This document shows positions 8,522 through 17,491 of a DNA stretch of 64,000 bases, one piece after another. The DNA comes from Listeria grayi DSM 20601 (GTDB taxonomy: Bacteria; Bacillota; Bacilli; Lactobacillales; Listeriaceae): NCBI RefSeq assembly GCF_000148995.1, contig NZ_GL538352.1, positions 1,064,149 through 1,128,148 on the forward strand, read 5' to 3'. Position 1 is the stretch's first letter, and each line of letters begins with the position of its first letter. A program made the translations under genes and the position numbers. The notes below the pieces were generated by a model. The model worked only from the letters and a program-made list of their open reading frames with translations, had not been told where the DNA came from and did no database searches.

Positions 8522-9673
8522 ATGAACGTTGGTATAGATAAAATGAGCTTTTTTGTCCCACCTTACTTTGTGGATATGACTGACTTAGCAGTAGCAAGAG
8601 ATGTTGACCCAAATAAATTCCTTATCGGGATCGGCCAAGATCAAATGGCAGTGAATCCGAAAACACAAGATATCGTGACATTTGCCACGAATGCTGCCAA
8701 GAACATTTTGTCAGCGGAAGACCTAGACAAGATCGATATGGTCATTGTCGGAACTGAGTCAGGCATCGACGAATCCAAGGCCTCCGCTGTTGTGCTACAC
8801 CGCTTATTAGGCATTCAAAAATTCGCCCGCTCCTTTGAGATCAAGGAAGCATGTTATGGTGGTACTGCTGCCCTGCAATTTGCGGTCAACCATATTCGTA
8901 ATCATCCAGAAAGCAAAGTTCTAGTGGTTGCTTCCGATATCGCAAAATATGGACTTGCCTCTGGAGGAGAACCGACGCAAGGGGCTGGTGCCGTCGCGAT
9001 GTTGGTCTCTACTGATCCTAAAATCATTGCTTTTAATGATGACAGCCTGGCACTGACGCAAGATATTTATGATTTTTGGCGTCCAGTCGGACATGACTAT
9101 CCAATGGTCGACGGTCCGTTATCTACAGAAACTTATATCCAGTCTTTCCAAACTGTTTGGCAAGAATATACCAAGCGTTCTCAGCATGCGCTTGCTGATT
9201 TCGCGGCACTCAGCTTTCATATTCCTTATACAAAAATGGGCAAGAAAGCCTTACTTGCTATTTTAGAAGGTGAAAGTGAAGAAGCACAAAACCGGATTTT
9301 AGCCAAATACGAAAAAAGTATTGCTTATAGCCGCAAAGCCGGTAATCTTTATACTGGCTCTCTGTATCTTGGCTTGATTTCGTTACTTGAGAATGCAGAA
9401 GATCTTAAAGCTGGCGATTTGATTGGTCTGTTTAGCTATGGCTCCGGAGCAGTGGCAGAGTTTTTCAGCGGTCGCTTGGTAGAAGATTATCAGGAGCAAC
9501 TGTTAAAAACAAAGCATGCCGAGCAGCTTGCGCATCGCAAACAATTGACGATCGAAGAATACGAAACCATGTTTTCTGACCGTCTGGATGTAGATAAAGA
9601 CGCGGAATACGAGGATACGCTCGCTTATAGTATTTCGTCAGTTCGAAATACGGTTCGGGAGTATCGAAGCTAG
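8522..9673 (+). CDS. mvaS: Hydroxymethylglutaryl-CoA synthase
   Basis: 383 residues, the usual bacterial length. The catalytic residues are visible: Glu79 in GTESGID, the acetyl-accepting Cys111 in EACYGGTAAL and a histidine in SFHIPYTKMG. It condenses acetyl-CoA with acetoacetyl-CoA to HMG-CoA, the substrate of the reductase half of MvaE. The ATG at 8522 is preferred over the one at 8516 because GGAG ends only one base before the latter but seven before the former. It is transcribed alone and ends at a strong terminator. Together with mvaE it gives the upper mevalonate pathway. Confidence 0.97.
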   Translation: MNVGIDKMSFFVPPYFVDMTDLAVARDVDPNKFLIGIGQDQMAVNPKTQDIVTFATNAAKNILSAEDLDKIDMVIVGTESGIDESKASAVVLHRLLGIQKFARSFEIKEACYGGTAALQFAVNHIRNHPESKVLVVASDIAKYGLASGGEPTQGAGAVAMLVSTDPKIIAFNDDSLALTQDIYDFWRPVGHDYPMVDGPLSTETYIQSFQTVWQEYTKRSQHALADFAALSFHIPYTKMGKKALLAILEGESEEAQNRILAKYEKSIAYSRKAGNLYTGSLYLGLISLLENAEDLKAGDLIGLFSYGSGAVAEFFSGRLVEDYQEQLLKTKHAEQLAHRKQLTIEEYETMFSDRLDVDKDAEYEDTLAYSISSVRNTVREYRS

Positions 9674-9684
9674 GAATTGATTTA

Positions 9685-9718
9685 AAATAGAGACGGAGCT
9701 CCGTCTCTATTTTTTTTG
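9685..9718 (+). terminator. Intrinsic terminator after mvaS
   Basis: A perfect 14-bp palindrome centred on GAGCTC (9685-9712) runs into eight T residues on the plus strand. Confidence 0.92.
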
Positions 9719-9762
9719 CATTAGTCGCCAAATGCAGGATATAATCGAAAACTATCAGCGTT

Positions 9763-9807
9763 AAAGCAAAGACCAACCAGCTAACATGACTGGTTGGTCT
9801 TTGCTTT
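9763..9807 (-). terminator. Long hairpin after the lacI-type gene
   Basis: An uninterrupted 18-bp stem (9763-9780 with 9790-9807) with a nine-base loop lies immediately downstream of the regulator stop codon. The T-rich 3' arm (CTTTGCTTT) makes it a probable terminator for the minus strand, though no long T-run follows the stem. Confidence 0.65.
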
Positions 9808-9810
9808 AGG

Positions 9811-10773
9811 TCACTTCGATACCGAAGGACTTGTGATCAGTGTCGTATAAATAATCTCATTCGTTGCTTCTTTTCCTTCCAGCAATTTTACCAGCTGTTC
9901 TGCTGCCAAGGCTCCCCACTTATACTTCGAATATTCGATCGTCGAAAGTCGAGGGTTTAAGTATTCGCTGATTGGCGTATTATCGAATCCCACGATGCGG
10001 ATATCTTCACCGATTTTTAGATTGGTTTGTTGGAAGTGGCGGTACATGCCGATCGCCATATTGTCGTTGAGTGCAAATACGGAAACGGGTTTTTCCCATT
10101 CTTTTTCGATTTTTTTAGCAGCAAGCTCACCACTTGCCTCGCTGAAATCCCCTTCAATGATATGCACTTCTTTATCACCGAAACGGGCTAACTCATCTTT
10201 TGCCGTCTGCAATCGGATCATTGCATCGTACGAATCATCTGGACCTGTCACGATATAAAAATCGCCGGAAAAATTGGTTGATAGATAATCGATCGCCAGT
10301 GTTGATCCAGCTCGGTTATCCAATAATACCTGACCGATATTCTCATGAGTGATCTCACGGTCCAAGACTACTAATTTATGTCCGCGATCGGCATAATTCA
10401 AGATTTCTTCGGTCGGGAAAGTGGCATCTAGGATAATCGCACCATCGATCATCTTTTCGGGTAGAAAGCGATGACTCTTTTTACCGCTACAGGCAATCAG
10501 TTCATAACCATGCTTATAAAGCGAATTTGTAAGTCCATCTAATAATTCACTGTAAAAGACGCCGCCATACGAAGTCAGGTAAACGCCGATGATTTTCGTT
10601 TCTCTCGTTTTCAGCGTTCTTGCCGCCATATTCGGGATATAATTTAAATCGTTTGCGATCGCCATGATTTTCGCTCTGGTCTTTTCCGTAACTTTCGAAC
10701 TATTGTTAAGTGCATAGGAGACCGTAGAAATAGAAACGCCAGCCTTCTTTGCAATATCTTTGATCCCTACCAC
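9811..10773 (-). CDS. LacI-family transcriptional regulator
   Basis: 320 residues from a GTG at 10773, which has AAGGAG eight bases upstream; the frame is open further upstream but lacks a better site. The N-terminal helix-turn-helix (IKDIAKKAGVSISTVSYALN) and hinge (IPNMAARTLK) are followed by a periplasmic-binding-protein-like sugar-sensing domain with VFALNDNMAIGMYR and IRIVGFDNTP. Known LacI-type repressors bind palindromes such as GAAACGTTTC; two such sites sit in the promoters of the adjacent beta-glucosidase and permease genes. It therefore probably represses the 1,2-beta-glucan genes until an oligosaccharide binds. The effector is not deducible. Confidence 0.9.
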   Translation of the reverse strand: MVGIKDIAKKAGVSISTVSYALNNSSKVTEKTRAKIMAIANDLNYIPNMAARTLKTRETKIIGVYLTSYGGVFYSELLDGLTNSLYKHGYELIACSGKKSHRFLPEKMIDGAIILDATFPTEEILNYADRGHKLVVLDREITHENIGQVLLDNRAGSTLAIDYLSTNFSGDFYIVTGPDDSYDAMIRLQTAKDELARFGDKEVHIIEGDFSEASGELAAKKIEKEWEKPVSVFALNDNMAIGMYRHFQQTNLKIGEDIRIVGFDNTPISEYLNPRLSTIEYSKYKWGALAAEQLVKLLEGKEATNEIIYTTLITSPSVSK

Positions 10774-10838
10774 ATTAATCGCTCCTTTGTGTTTTATTTC
10801 ATTATACATGAATTACGGCTATTTAACGACTTGTTTCC

Positions 10839-13800
10839 TTAAAAATAAATCGTCAGCTGTGCATTGTTCGGCAGTTGATTTTTATCGATTGAAAGCGCTC
10901 CCTCACGGTAAGGATTTGCTTCTTGTTCAAAGACGGCTGTTTCACCATTTATTTCGATCGACCGCTTTTCTGCTGCTATAAATTGGATATCGAAGCGTTT
11001 GCCAGCCAACTGGATATGGGCTTCCAAACCATCTAGTTCATTCGGCAGTACTGGGTCGAATAACAATTGCGTTTGTGTTTGCCGTATCCCAAGAACGGAG
11101 CTGATCAATTGATTCAAATAAATGCCTGGTCCACTGGAATAAATTCGCCAGCCTCCTTGTACCGGTATCCCGCCTTTTTTCACCAAATCATATTTTTCTT
11201 GTGCTTCATAACGGTTTATAAAGGCGGCATCTGAACTGCTGAAATAGGTATTTGCTTGGCGTGCGGCCGCATTGGGAACGGCTTCGCTGATATTGATCGG
11301 ATTGATTTTTTCCAGCATTTCCCATGCTTCGGTATTCCCCACTTTTGCCAATGCTTCTACATAACGAATGTGTGCATGGACATATTGTAAACCGATCTCT
11401 CTGCCGAAATTCGCTGCTTGTTCGGCACGTTTGAAATGTCTGCTCACTCCGCCCGTATAATTTGCCGGTCGATCCATCAATCGAACGCCATCTGGATAGA
11501 ATAAATGCTCTCGAATAATATCGAAATTCGCTGCCGCTTGTTTGGCATCGACCAATTCGGAGATCACACTTTGCGTCATCGGGATCAAACGATAATGGCT
11601 GTTTGTTTCCTTGTCATTTGGATGGATCATGTAACGAACTTCTTGTGGGTCTTCTAAATTTAAAAAGCCAGGGATAATATCCGTTTCTCCAAGCATATAT
11701 TGGTGGAAATCCTTATAGATACCTTCTGCAATCGTTTGATAACGTTCGCTCTCAGGTAGCCAGTCTGCTAGCTTCCCTAGAACTTGATAGGTCAAGGCAA
11801 CGGTCCAGCTCGATACCATTGAGGCTTTCAGCTGACTATTAGCAGGCTGCAAGGTATCATCCCAATCCCCATCGCCGTAATTAGATAGATACGTTCCTGG
11901 CATAAAGCGTGCTTCGATCGTTGCGACTGCTTTTTGGACATGCTCCAATAACGTTGCTTTCTCCGCTGTAAATGCTTTGGCTTCACTATCGACATAAGGT
12001 AATTCTGCGCTCAGGATGTCTGTATCTCCGGTTGCTTCTAAATAATCGCCCAGCATTTTCAGCGGCCAAACAATCACATCCCCATGACTTTCTTCTTGCT
12101 GGATCGCTGTATATTTATCAAACATAAACCACTGTGGCCAGTCGCCCGTCTGTTCATATTGATGAGAAAAGACCGTTTCGATAATGGCTTTCATCACTGG
12201 TTGATTTCCCGTTGCATAGAAAAATTCAAATGGTCCCTGACTGACATCCCGCGTTCCCCATGCGGCTCCGCTGTACTGTTCCAAGCCATGTGGCGCTGCA
12301 TAATGAACGAGCATTTGATGCGTATACCAGAAAACAGTGATGTTTATTTTTTCGGTAAAGCGACTTGGATGTTCTAAATAAAGTTCCGCTGTCAGTTCAT
12401 CATAATGCGATCGGAACTTACGGCGATCTTCTGCATGGTCGATTTCTAGCTGAGAAAATTCTCCATCGAAACTTGCTTGTACATAAAAATGCGCTTCCGA
12501 TGTAGTGGGATAAACAAATACATCCAGTTCCGCAGTCCCTTGATAAACGTCCGCAAAATAGCGTTCATCTGTGATTTGGTCGTAATCGCCTGTCACTTGA
12601 TAAGCCAGTTCTGGATAGATCTGTTCTCCTAAGCTATTAGCAGGCAGCTGATAAGTCACCGTTTTACCGCTGATGTGTTTACGCGGTGTTTGTTCATATT
12701 CATTTGCTCCCATTGTCACTTGATTGGTGATCACAAAAGAGTAGGCACGTTGTCGAGCAGAAGAAATGGCAAGTTCGATCGTTTTAGAAGTTGCTGTGAT
12801 AAAAGCGCGAACAGTAATGACATCATCTGCCAACCAGTAATGCCAAACTGCTTCGTTCGTTGTAATCTCCCAAAGCGAAGGCATCCCCAGATTTTGCAGA
12901 CCAGCTTCTGTTTCTAAATAAACACGGACACCGCTTGTTTTAAGCAGATTTAATGGGTTGCGGGCATTGCTGTTCCACTTATTCATATTTGTGTTCCCCA
13001 GCACGGCTTGCGATAGGAACAATCCATACATATACGAAGAAGCAGACAGTGTATTTTCAGGATGGAGCGGATCGACTTGATCCAGTAAAATCGTCCCGTG
13101 CGGCCGGAGCAACTGTGTTTCTTTTACGGGAAGAACCACATGCTTATAATCAGGCGTAAAGAAGGACAATAATTCTTCTCCCTGCCATTCTTCTTGGATA
13201 CGATCCGGGTATCGTTCGTCGATGATTTGCATCTCGACTGCTTTCCCACTGATTGTAGGGCCAAGTGGACGCTTCCACTGAACTTCTGTACCAGCTTGCC
13301 AAGCGATTTCCCGTTGCTTCACATATGCTTGGCGAATGGTTGCCAATGCGACTGGTTCTCCCGACGCCTCTGGCTGATTCGAGCTGAATTTCCCATAGAA
13401 AACAAATTCCGCCTTATCTCGGAAACTTTCTGTCTGCAGGACCGCTTCTGTAAATTCATATTGATACACACGATTGGGCAATTGTTTTTGATAGAGACCT
13501 GTTGGCTCTTCGGTCGTTTTATAAGTAGTCCCGTAAATATCAAAACCATCCGTAGCAAAGCCGATAGTTTTTTGGAAAGAACCGATCTGAACGGCAGGAA
13601 ATTCTCCGTTTTGCGGCTGATTTTGTCGCGCTTGGATAACGTAACCACTATCGGTAGTATCAGTCACTTTCATATCAATATATTGCGAAATGTATGCTTC
13701 ATTGGAACGAACTGCGCCGCTGTCTGCCAAACTCAGATCTTGGATATACACAAAATCAAATGTCCCGCTTCCTTCTATCGCTACTTCATAAAACCAATAG

Positions 13801-14090
13801 TTTTCCATCAGCGTAAATAACACGGTGTAAGTAGCATCAAATGCCTTCCCTTCATATTTAACACCACTAGCGCTGTAAGAAAAACGCGCCGTGTCAGTTA
13901 ACAATGGGGCGATCAAGATTTTTTCGCCTTGATGCTTCCGTACATAAAGCTGAGTCAAACGATTTTCCAGCGGATTTTGGATCACTTGATTGATCATCTT
14001 ATCATTGCCAGTTAGTACTGCAAGCTGACCGGTTTCATGAAATTTTGCTTTTAATTGTCCTGTTTCGACTGAAATTGCTGGTTTAAGCAT
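10839..14090 (-). CDS. GH94 phosphorylase, probable 1,2-beta-oligoglucan phosphorylase
   Basis: 1083 residues with the GH94/GH36-type architecture: a large N-terminal beta-sandwich, then an (alpha/alpha)6 barrel with GDGDWDDTLQP, whose aspartates include the general acid, and a C-terminal beta domain. The syntenic Listeria innocua protein Lin1839 was characterised as a 1,2-beta-oligoglucan phosphorylase, which uses phosphate to release glucose 1-phosphate from sophoro-oligosaccharides in the cytosol. No signal peptide is seen. The start overlaps the end of the beta-glucosidase gene by 8 bp, implying coupled translation. Substrate assignment rests on synteny and recall, so cellobiose- or laminaribiose-type activity remains possible. 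Confidence 0.85.
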   Translation of the reverse strand: MLKPAISVETGQLKAKFHETGQLAVLTGNDKMINQVIQNPLENRLTQLYVRKHQGEKILIAPLLTDTARFSYSASGVKYEGKAFDATYTVLFTLMENYWFYEVAIEGSGTFDFVYIQDLSLADSGAVRSNEAYISQYIDMKVTDTTDSGYVIQARQNQPQNGEFPAVQIGSFQKTIGFATDGFDIYGTTYKTTEEPTGLYQKQLPNRVYQYEFTEAVLQTESFRDKAEFVFYGKFSSNQPEASGEPVALATIRQAYVKQREIAWQAGTEVQWKRPLGPTISGKAVEMQIIDERYPDRIQEEWQGEELLSFFTPDYKHVVLPVKETQLLRPHGTILLDQVDPLHPENTLSASSYMYGLFLSQAVLGNTNMNKWNSNARNPLNLLKTSGVRVYLETEAGLQNLGMPSLWEITTNEAVWHYWLADDVITVRAFITATSKTIELAISSARQRAYSFVITNQVTMGANEYEQTPRKHISGKTVTYQLPANSLGEQIYPELAYQVTGDYDQITDERYFADVYQGTAELDVFVYPTTSEAHFYVQASFDGEFSQLEIDHAEDRRKFRSHYDELTAELYLEHPSRFTEKINITVFWYTHQMLVHYAAPHGLEQYSGAAWGTRDVSQGPFEFFYATGNQPVMKAIIETVFSHQYEQTGDWPQWFMFDKYTAIQQEESHGDVIVWPLKMLGDYLEATGDTDILSAELPYVDSEAKAFTAEKATLLEHVQKAVATIEARFMPGTYLSNYGDGDWDDTLQPANSQLKASMVSSWTVALTYQVLGKLADWLPESERYQTIAEGIYKDFHQYMLGETDIIPGFLNLEDPQEVRYMIHPNDKETNSHYRLIPMTQSVISELVDAKQAAANFDIIREHLFYPDGVRLMDRPANYTGGVSRHFKRAEQAANFGREIGLQYVHAHIRYVEALAKVGNTEAWEMLEKINPINISEAVPNAAARQANTYFSSSDAAFINRYEAQEKYDLVKKGGIPVQGGWRIYSSGPGIYLNQLISSVLGIRQTQTQLLFDPVLPNELDGLEAHIQLAGKRFDIQFIAAEKRSIEINGETAVFEQEANPYREGALSIDKNQLPNNAQLTIYF

Positions 14091-16263
14091 TACTTTCTTC
14101 CTTTCTGATTTGAATTAGTGCTACTTCTGGTGCTAAACTGCTAGTCCCCACGAAAATCCGATGTCTGCCAGGTTCTTGGATTTTTTCCAGATTAGGAAGG
14201 TAGAAAGAAAAATCATCGGCAGTCAATGTGAATTGCATTTGACGTTCTTCACCGGCAGCTAAATTTACTTTTTCAAATCCTTTCAATTCTCTTACAGGCC
14301 GGGAAACAGATGCGGTTTCATCTTGAAGATAAATTTGAACAACTTCTTTTCCGGCACGCGAACCGCTATTTTTAATACGCAATCGAATCGTTACTTCTTC
14401 GCCAAGAGCAATTTCTGTTTTAGATAACTTTACGTCTGAAATCTCAAACTCTGTATAGCTTTTCCCATAACCGAATGGGTAAAAAGGTCGGTTCGGGATA
14501 TCGAGATATTTAGAAACGTAGCGTTCTTCTGCGTTTTGTCTTGTTTTCGGTCTCCCGGTATTCAAGTGATTATAATAGATCGGGATCTGTCCTGTCGTTT
14601 GCGGGAAGGACATTGGTAATTTCCCAGAAGGATTTGCTTTTCCAGTCAAAAGATCTGTGACCGCGTGGCCAGCTTCCGTTCCCGGGAACCACATCTCGAT
14701 CATTGCTTCGCTATTTTCGGCAAGTTCTTTGATCTCGATCGGGCGGCCACTGAATAATACAGTCACCACTGGTTTTCCAAGGGTGTGTAAGTAGGCCACT
14801 AATTGATATTGCGATTCGGGGAGCCGAACTGTTGCGAGACTCCCCGCTTCGCCTTCCCACTCCGTTTTTTCTCCGACCGCTGCGATAACGATATCGCTTC
14901 CTTCGACTGCTTGTTTGATGGCTGCTTTGTGGGTTTCTGTCAAAGTGGTATAAGGAGTTGGAATAATTGCAGAGTTTGTAAAGGTTTCTTGGAAAGCTGC
15001 TTCTAGCGTTACCGCCTGCTCTTTTTCTCCATACACTGTCCAGCCGCCTAATACATCATTGGAATCAGCAAGTGGTCCTACTAAGGCTACTTGTTGATTT
15101 GCTGCAAACGGAAGTGTATGTGCTTTATTTTCTAATAAAACGGCAGATTCGGCTGCTATGATTCGTGCGATATTACGATGTTCCTCGGAAAAAATTTCCT
15201 TTTGACGGTCATTCGCTTTTAAGCCGCGATATGGATCTTGGAATAAGCCTAGTTCTTCTTTCAACGTTAAAATCCGCAAAACAGCCTCATCTAAAATAGT
15301 CGCTTCTAGCTCACCGTCTTCGATCAATGCCTGCAGATTTTGCATATAACAGGATGTCATCATTTCAATATCGACACCTGCTGTTATCGCAAGCTTTGCT
15401 GCCTCTCGTTTGTCAGCAGCGGTACCATGATTGATGACTTCTTGGATAGCTCCCCAATCGGAGATCAGCACACCGTCAAAGCCAAATTCTCCGCGGAGAA
15501 TATCACGATTTAGCCAACGGTTCATCGTTGCTGGAACACCATCGACAACATTGAAAGAAGTCATGACCAATTTGGCGCCAGCGTCTAATGCAGCACGATA
15601 AGCTGGTAAATAATTTTGATATAATTCACGATTTGACATATCTACTGTATTATATTCACGGCCACCTTCTGGCTGTCCGTAAGCAGCGAAATGTTTTACT
15701 GTTGCTGCCATTTTTGTATAGTCCTTTTCTAAATCAGCTGTTTTCCCTTGGTAACCGCGTACCATCGCTACGCCTAGTTCGCTGTTCAAATATGGATCTT
15801 CTCCTGTAGATTCCATCACCCTACCCCAGCGAGGATCTCTGACCAGGTCGAGCATTGGTGAGAAGTTGACATGGAGCCCATCTGCAGTGGCTTCTTTTGC
15901 AGAAACTGCTGCCATTTCTTCTGCTGCTTCGCGATCAAAGCTTGCGCCTAATGCGAGCGGGATCGGGAATACGGTCTTGTAACCATGAATCACGTCTGCC
16001 ATAAATAATAGTGGGATATTCAGGCGACTTGTTTCTAAGTGTTTTTCTTGGATCGCGATCATTTCTTCTGCTGAGCTTGAGCCAAGCGTAGATCCGACTA
16101 ATTGCACATCCTTTTCTGTCAGTTCTAGTTCTGCAAGCGGTCCTGTTACTTCTCCTTCTACTTTTGTTCCCGGGAAGAAAAACGGGGATAACTGCATACA
16201 TTGTGCGACCTTTTCTTCGATCGTCATTTGTGCTAATAGATTTTTCATAGTTTCAGATGCCAT
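14083..16263 (-). CDS. GH3 beta-glucosidase, probably sophorose-specific
   Basis: 726 residues. The GH3 barrel carries the nucleophile in VLISDWGA (Asp269) and the substrate-binding KHFAAYGQPEGGREYN region; an alpha/beta sandwich and a C-terminal fibronectin-III-like domain (about 600-720) follow. No signal peptide is present, so it acts inside the cell. The L. innocua counterpart Lin1840 prefers sophorose and short 1,2-beta-glucans, complementing the phosphorylase downstream. Start was placed at 16263, because the upstream ATG at 16275 overlaps the GGAGG ribosome site. Transcription starts from a strong promoter with a LacI-type operator just downstream. Confidence 0.9.
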   Translation of the reverse strand: MASETMKNLLAQMTIEEKVAQCMQLSPFFFPGTKVEGEVTGPLAELELTEKDVQLVGSTLGSSSAEEMIAIQEKHLETSRLNIPLLFMADVIHGYKTVFPIPLALGASFDREAAEEMAAVSAKEATADGLHVNFSPMLDLVRDPRWGRVMESTGEDPYLNSELGVAMVRGYQGKTADLEKDYTKMAATVKHFAAYGQPEGGREYNTVDMSNRELYQNYLPAYRAALDAGAKLVMTSFNVVDGVPATMNRWLNRDILRGEFGFDGVLISDWGAIQEVINHGTAADKREAAKLAITAGVDIEMMTSCYMQNLQALIEDGELEATILDEAVLRILTLKEELGLFQDPYRGLKANDRQKEIFSEEHRNIARIIAAESAVLLENKAHTLPFAANQQVALVGPLADSNDVLGGWTVYGEKEQAVTLEAAFQETFTNSAIIPTPYTTLTETHKAAIKQAVEGSDIVIAAVGEKTEWEGEAGSLATVRLPESQYQLVAYLHTLGKPVVTVLFSGRPIEIKELAENSEAMIEMWFPGTEAGHAVTDLLTGKANPSGKLPMSFPQTTGQIPIYYNHLNTGRPKTRQNAEERYVSKYLDIPNRPFYPFGYGKSYTEFEISDVKLSKTEIALGEEVTIRLRIKNSGSRAGKEVVQIYLQDETASVSRPVRELKGFEKVNLAAGEERQMQFTLTADDFSFYLPNLEKIQEPGRHRIFVGTSSLAPEVALIQIRKEESNA

Positions 16264-16282
16264 AGCAACCTCCATAAAAACG

Positions 16283-16303
16283 ATTTTGTCGAAACGTTTC
16301 TAT
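16283..16303. promoter_or_regulatory. LacI-type operator, beta-glucosidase side
   Basis: Contains the perfect palindrome GAAACGTTTC at 16291-16300. The surrounding 21 bases (16283-16303) recur exactly at 16472-16492 in front of the divergent permease gene. Its place just downstream of the minus-strand -10 suits repression by the nearby LacI-family regulator. Confidence 0.8.
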
Positions 16304-16317
16304 TTAGATATAAAGTC

Positions 16318-16346
16318 ATTATAAGCGCTTTCTTTTATAACGTCAA
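16318..16346 (-). promoter_or_regulatory. Sigma-A promoter of the beta-glucosidase-phosphorylase unit, with cre-like spacer
   Basis: Minus strand: TTGACG, 17-nt spacer, TATAAT. The spacer and -10 include AGAAAGCGCTTATA, which resembles a CcpA catabolite-repression (cre) site at most positions, suggesting glucose control on top of the LacI operator. Confidence 0.85.
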
Positions 16347-16441
16347 ATCAAATAATTATTTTGTTCGATTTTTTGGGTTTCTTCTTATTGTTACTGCTAG
16401 CATCCGCATCAGTACAAGTTTTTATTTTCTTCGATTAAAAC

Positions 16442-16492
16442 TTGAAACCGATTTCAATGTGTATTATAATAATTTTGTCGAAACGTTTCTAT
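16442..16492 (+). promoter_or_regulatory. Permease promoter with cre site and LacI-type operator
   Basis: TTGAAA at 16442, a 17-nt spacer and TATAAT at 16465 form the promoter. TGAAACCGATTTCA (16443-16456) fits the cre consensus and covers the -35. The second copy of the 21-base operator (16472-16492, core GAAACGTTTC) follows the -10. The leader between operator and start codon holds two small hairpins (16513-16532 and 16539-16561) of unknown purpose. Confidence 0.82.
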
Positions 16493-16582
16493 AAATCAAA
16501 TATGCTTATAAATGGCAGTTTTAGGCTGTCATATCAATAAAAGAAATCGTTGGTTTCTTTTAAGGAAATGGAAGGAGCGTCT

Positions 16583-17473
16583 ATGAAACAGTTTTTTAAC
16601 CGTCACACCCCTTATTTTTTCATCTCACCTGCGCTTTTACTTTTAATTCTATTTTCATTACTTCCGATTGTTATTGCTTTTGTCATCAGTTTTACAGATA
16701 TTGATTTGGTCGGACTTGCGGATTATTCGCAGATCCACTTTATCGGATTAGAAAATTACATCAATGTAATGAAAGATCCGACTTTTTTAAAAGCAATAGG
16801 AAATACACTTTTTTATGTTATTATCGGTGTTCCGCTTGTTATCGTTTGCTCGCTTGGTATTGCGCTGATGATCAATTTCTCGCAAGCAAAGATCTTTCAA
16901 TTTTTCCGATTGATTTTCTACACACCCTCGATCACAAACGTTGTCGCTGTTGCGGTCGTATGGAGCTACTTATATAATCCGCGCTTTGGATTATTGAATT
17001 ATCTGCTTTCCTTCTTGCATATCGGTCCGATTCCGTGGTTGCAAGATCCTGTGATGGCAAAGATATCGCTGATCATCCTTGCTGTATGGCGGGCGATCGG
17101 TGTAAATATGATCATCTTTTTGGCCGCTTTGCAAGGTATTCCAAAGGCTTATTACGAAGCAGCACAATTGGACGGCGCAAACAGCTGGCAACAGTTATTC
17201 CGTATCACAGTGCCACTACTTCGTTTTGCGATTTTCTTTGTGACGGTTACAACTATGATCGCTTGGCTGCAATTCTTTGAAGAGCCATTTGTCATGACTC
17301 AGGGCGGGCCGCTCGACAGTACTACTTCTGTTGCCCTCTTTATTTACCAAAACGGGTTCCAGTTGAGTAAATTCGGTTATGCGGCAGCTGGATCATTTAT
17401 TCTGTTTATTGTCATCATTATCATTACCTTGATCCAATTCCGGATCCAGCGTAGAGATAATGAAGAATATTAA
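16583..17473 (+). CDS. Sugar ABC transporter permease, MalF/UgpA type
   Basis: 296 residues with six predicted membrane segments, the first at about residues 10-35. The cytoplasmic EAA loop that docks the ATPase is visible as YEAAQLDGANSWQQLF near residue 190. The start follows GGAAGGAG; an in-frame ATG at 16550 lacks such a site. It is the first gene of a two-permease unit and matches the L. monocytogenes lmo1731 position, so sophoro-oligosaccharide import is the likely role. The gene for the extracellular binding protein, which in related listeriae lies immediately upstream, is not here. No ATPase is encoded nearby, as is usual where a shared MsmX-type ATPase serves. Confidence 0.9.
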   Translation: MKQFFNRHTPYFFISPALLLLILFSLLPIVIAFVISFTDIDLVGLADYSQIHFIGLENYINVMKDPTFLKAIGNTLFYVIIGVPLVIVCSLGIALMINFSQAKIFQFFRLIFYTPSITNVVAVAVVWSYLYNPRFGLLNYLLSFLHIGPIPWLQDPVMAKISLIILAVWRAIGVNMIIFLAALQGIPKAYYEAAQLDGANSWQQLFRITVPLLRFAIFFVTVTTMIAWLQFFEEPFVMTQGGPLDSTTSVALFIYQNGFQLSKFGYAAAGSFILFIVIIIITLIQFRIQRRDNEEY

Positions 17474-17491
17474 AGGAGAGGAGTCTTTTTA

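Noticed and set aside
9465..9776. A 103-codon minus-strand frame opposite the end of mvaS
   Set aside because: It overlaps mvaS and its terminator, with no ribosome site or recognisable motif.
13194..13820. A 208-codon open frame on the plus strand
   Set aside because: It lies entirely opposite the GH94 phosphorylase gene, has no ribosome site and a composition typical of antisense frames.
16385..16420. Remnant of a binding-protein gene between beta-glucosidase and permease
   Set aside because: No frame with a lipoprotein signal or solute-binding motif could be found; the sequence is accounted for by promoters and operators, apart from a loose inverted repeat.
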